Positions 63,705 to 64,000 of a stretch of DNA of 64,000 nt are shown piece after piece. The position numbers were made by a program, and so were the translations under genes. The first letter of the stretch is position 1. Each line of letters begins with the position of its first letter. The stretch is taken from contig CM043959.1 in assembly GCA_014529385.2 (NCBI GenBank), positions 16,929,309-16,993,308 on the forward strand, given 5' to 3'. Origin of the DNA: Adiantum capillus-veneris (Eukaryota > Streptophyta > Polypodiopsida > Polypodiales > Pteridaceae). The notes under the pieces were generated by a model. That model saw nothing but the letters and a program-made list of their open reading frames with translations, was not told the origin of the DNA and ran no database searches.

Positions 63705-64000
63705 TAACATTGAGGTCTTTCAACTGACTCTTCTATTAAATTTGAAAAAAAGAAGCCGGGCTGATAAGTATTTTGGGATCCTCTCATCTACATCTCTATT
63801 AAACCGCCCATTACATGATCACACAAATAGCTCTCGCAGTAAAAGCAGGTGTTTGGATGCTCTGCTAAAGGCAAGATACGAGTCACCAAGACTAACCCGT
63901 ACTGTTAAAATATCCTCTTAATAGATGACCATAACTATGATACAAAAAAATCTTATGAGGTGGAAGGAATTGGGCTAGCAGGTATAACCGCTCAGAAAAA
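63705..64000 (+). mobile_element. Direct repeat 2 of the PLE-like element, cut by window end
   Basis: Matches 55929-56243. Runs to the last base of the window. Confidence 0.9.

Overview
This is nuclear DNA of a repeat-rich eukaryote, almost certainly a land plant. The evidence is Ty3/gypsy elements primed by tRNA-Asp and tRNA-iMet sites, a chromodomain-bearing gypsy, a plant-type MULE transposase, a plant-style LINE, GT-AG introns of 80-140 nt, and very dense long (GA)n/(CA)n tracts. The mix of families suggests a large non-angiosperm genome (fern, lycophyte or conifer); that placement is inference. I see no intact host gene, and no rRNA, tRNA or CRISPR. Nearly every coding tract is a decayed mobile element or a captured gene fragment, and many in-frame stops sit where Gln or Arg codons are expected.

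Layout. 1-8.0 kb: 5' half of a minus-strand gypsy element (gag, protease), with a tRNA-Asp primer site at 6,995-7,012 and a leader carrying repeated 20-nt palindromes. 8.1-10.9 kb: decayed minus-strand MULE transposase interrupted by a 74-bp minisatellite. 10.9-13.5 kb: unidentified coding-like fragments and microsatellites. 13.5-16.2 kb: non-coding retroelement copy ending in (CA)n. 16.6-17.3 kb: duplicated unit embedded in (GA)n. 17.3-20.2 kb: a spliced, decayed gene or gene cluster with a histone H3-like fold, a Ulp1-like SUMO protease and an FCP1/NIF-like phosphatase. 22.0-29.2 kb: plus-strand gypsy integrase, an extra protease-like domain, a second leader with CG-centred palindromes, and a coiled-coil gag-like ORF.

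29.7-52.0 kb holds one nested event, since rearranged. A LINE was split by a gypsy element, and about 17.4 kb was then inverted. The two LINE halves (29,687-32,178 plus; 45,203-44,540 minus), the two outer LTR ends, and the two integrase halves (ending near 52,015; starting near 34,645) all match up, and a 5-bp target-site duplication (TACAT / ATGTA) marks both LINE junctions. Inside the inverted block lie minus-strand copies of the (CA)n-ending family, a perfect 34-bp inverted repeat and long (CT)n arrays.

52.0-55.9 kb is microsatellite-rich. From 55.93 kb to the window end lies the most unusual element: direct repeats 7,777 bp apart (55,929 and 63,705), each preceded by (CA)n, flanking a long leader, an RGG-tailed ORF1 and an ORF2 encoding a reverse transcriptase with an F-M-D-D active site that looks closest to Penelope-like RTs rather than LINE or LTR types. 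Its leader shares a splice-like motif and a CA-rich junction with the non-coding copies at 13-16 kb and 35-38 kb, which suggests a family of autonomous and non-autonomous elements associated with CA microsatellites.
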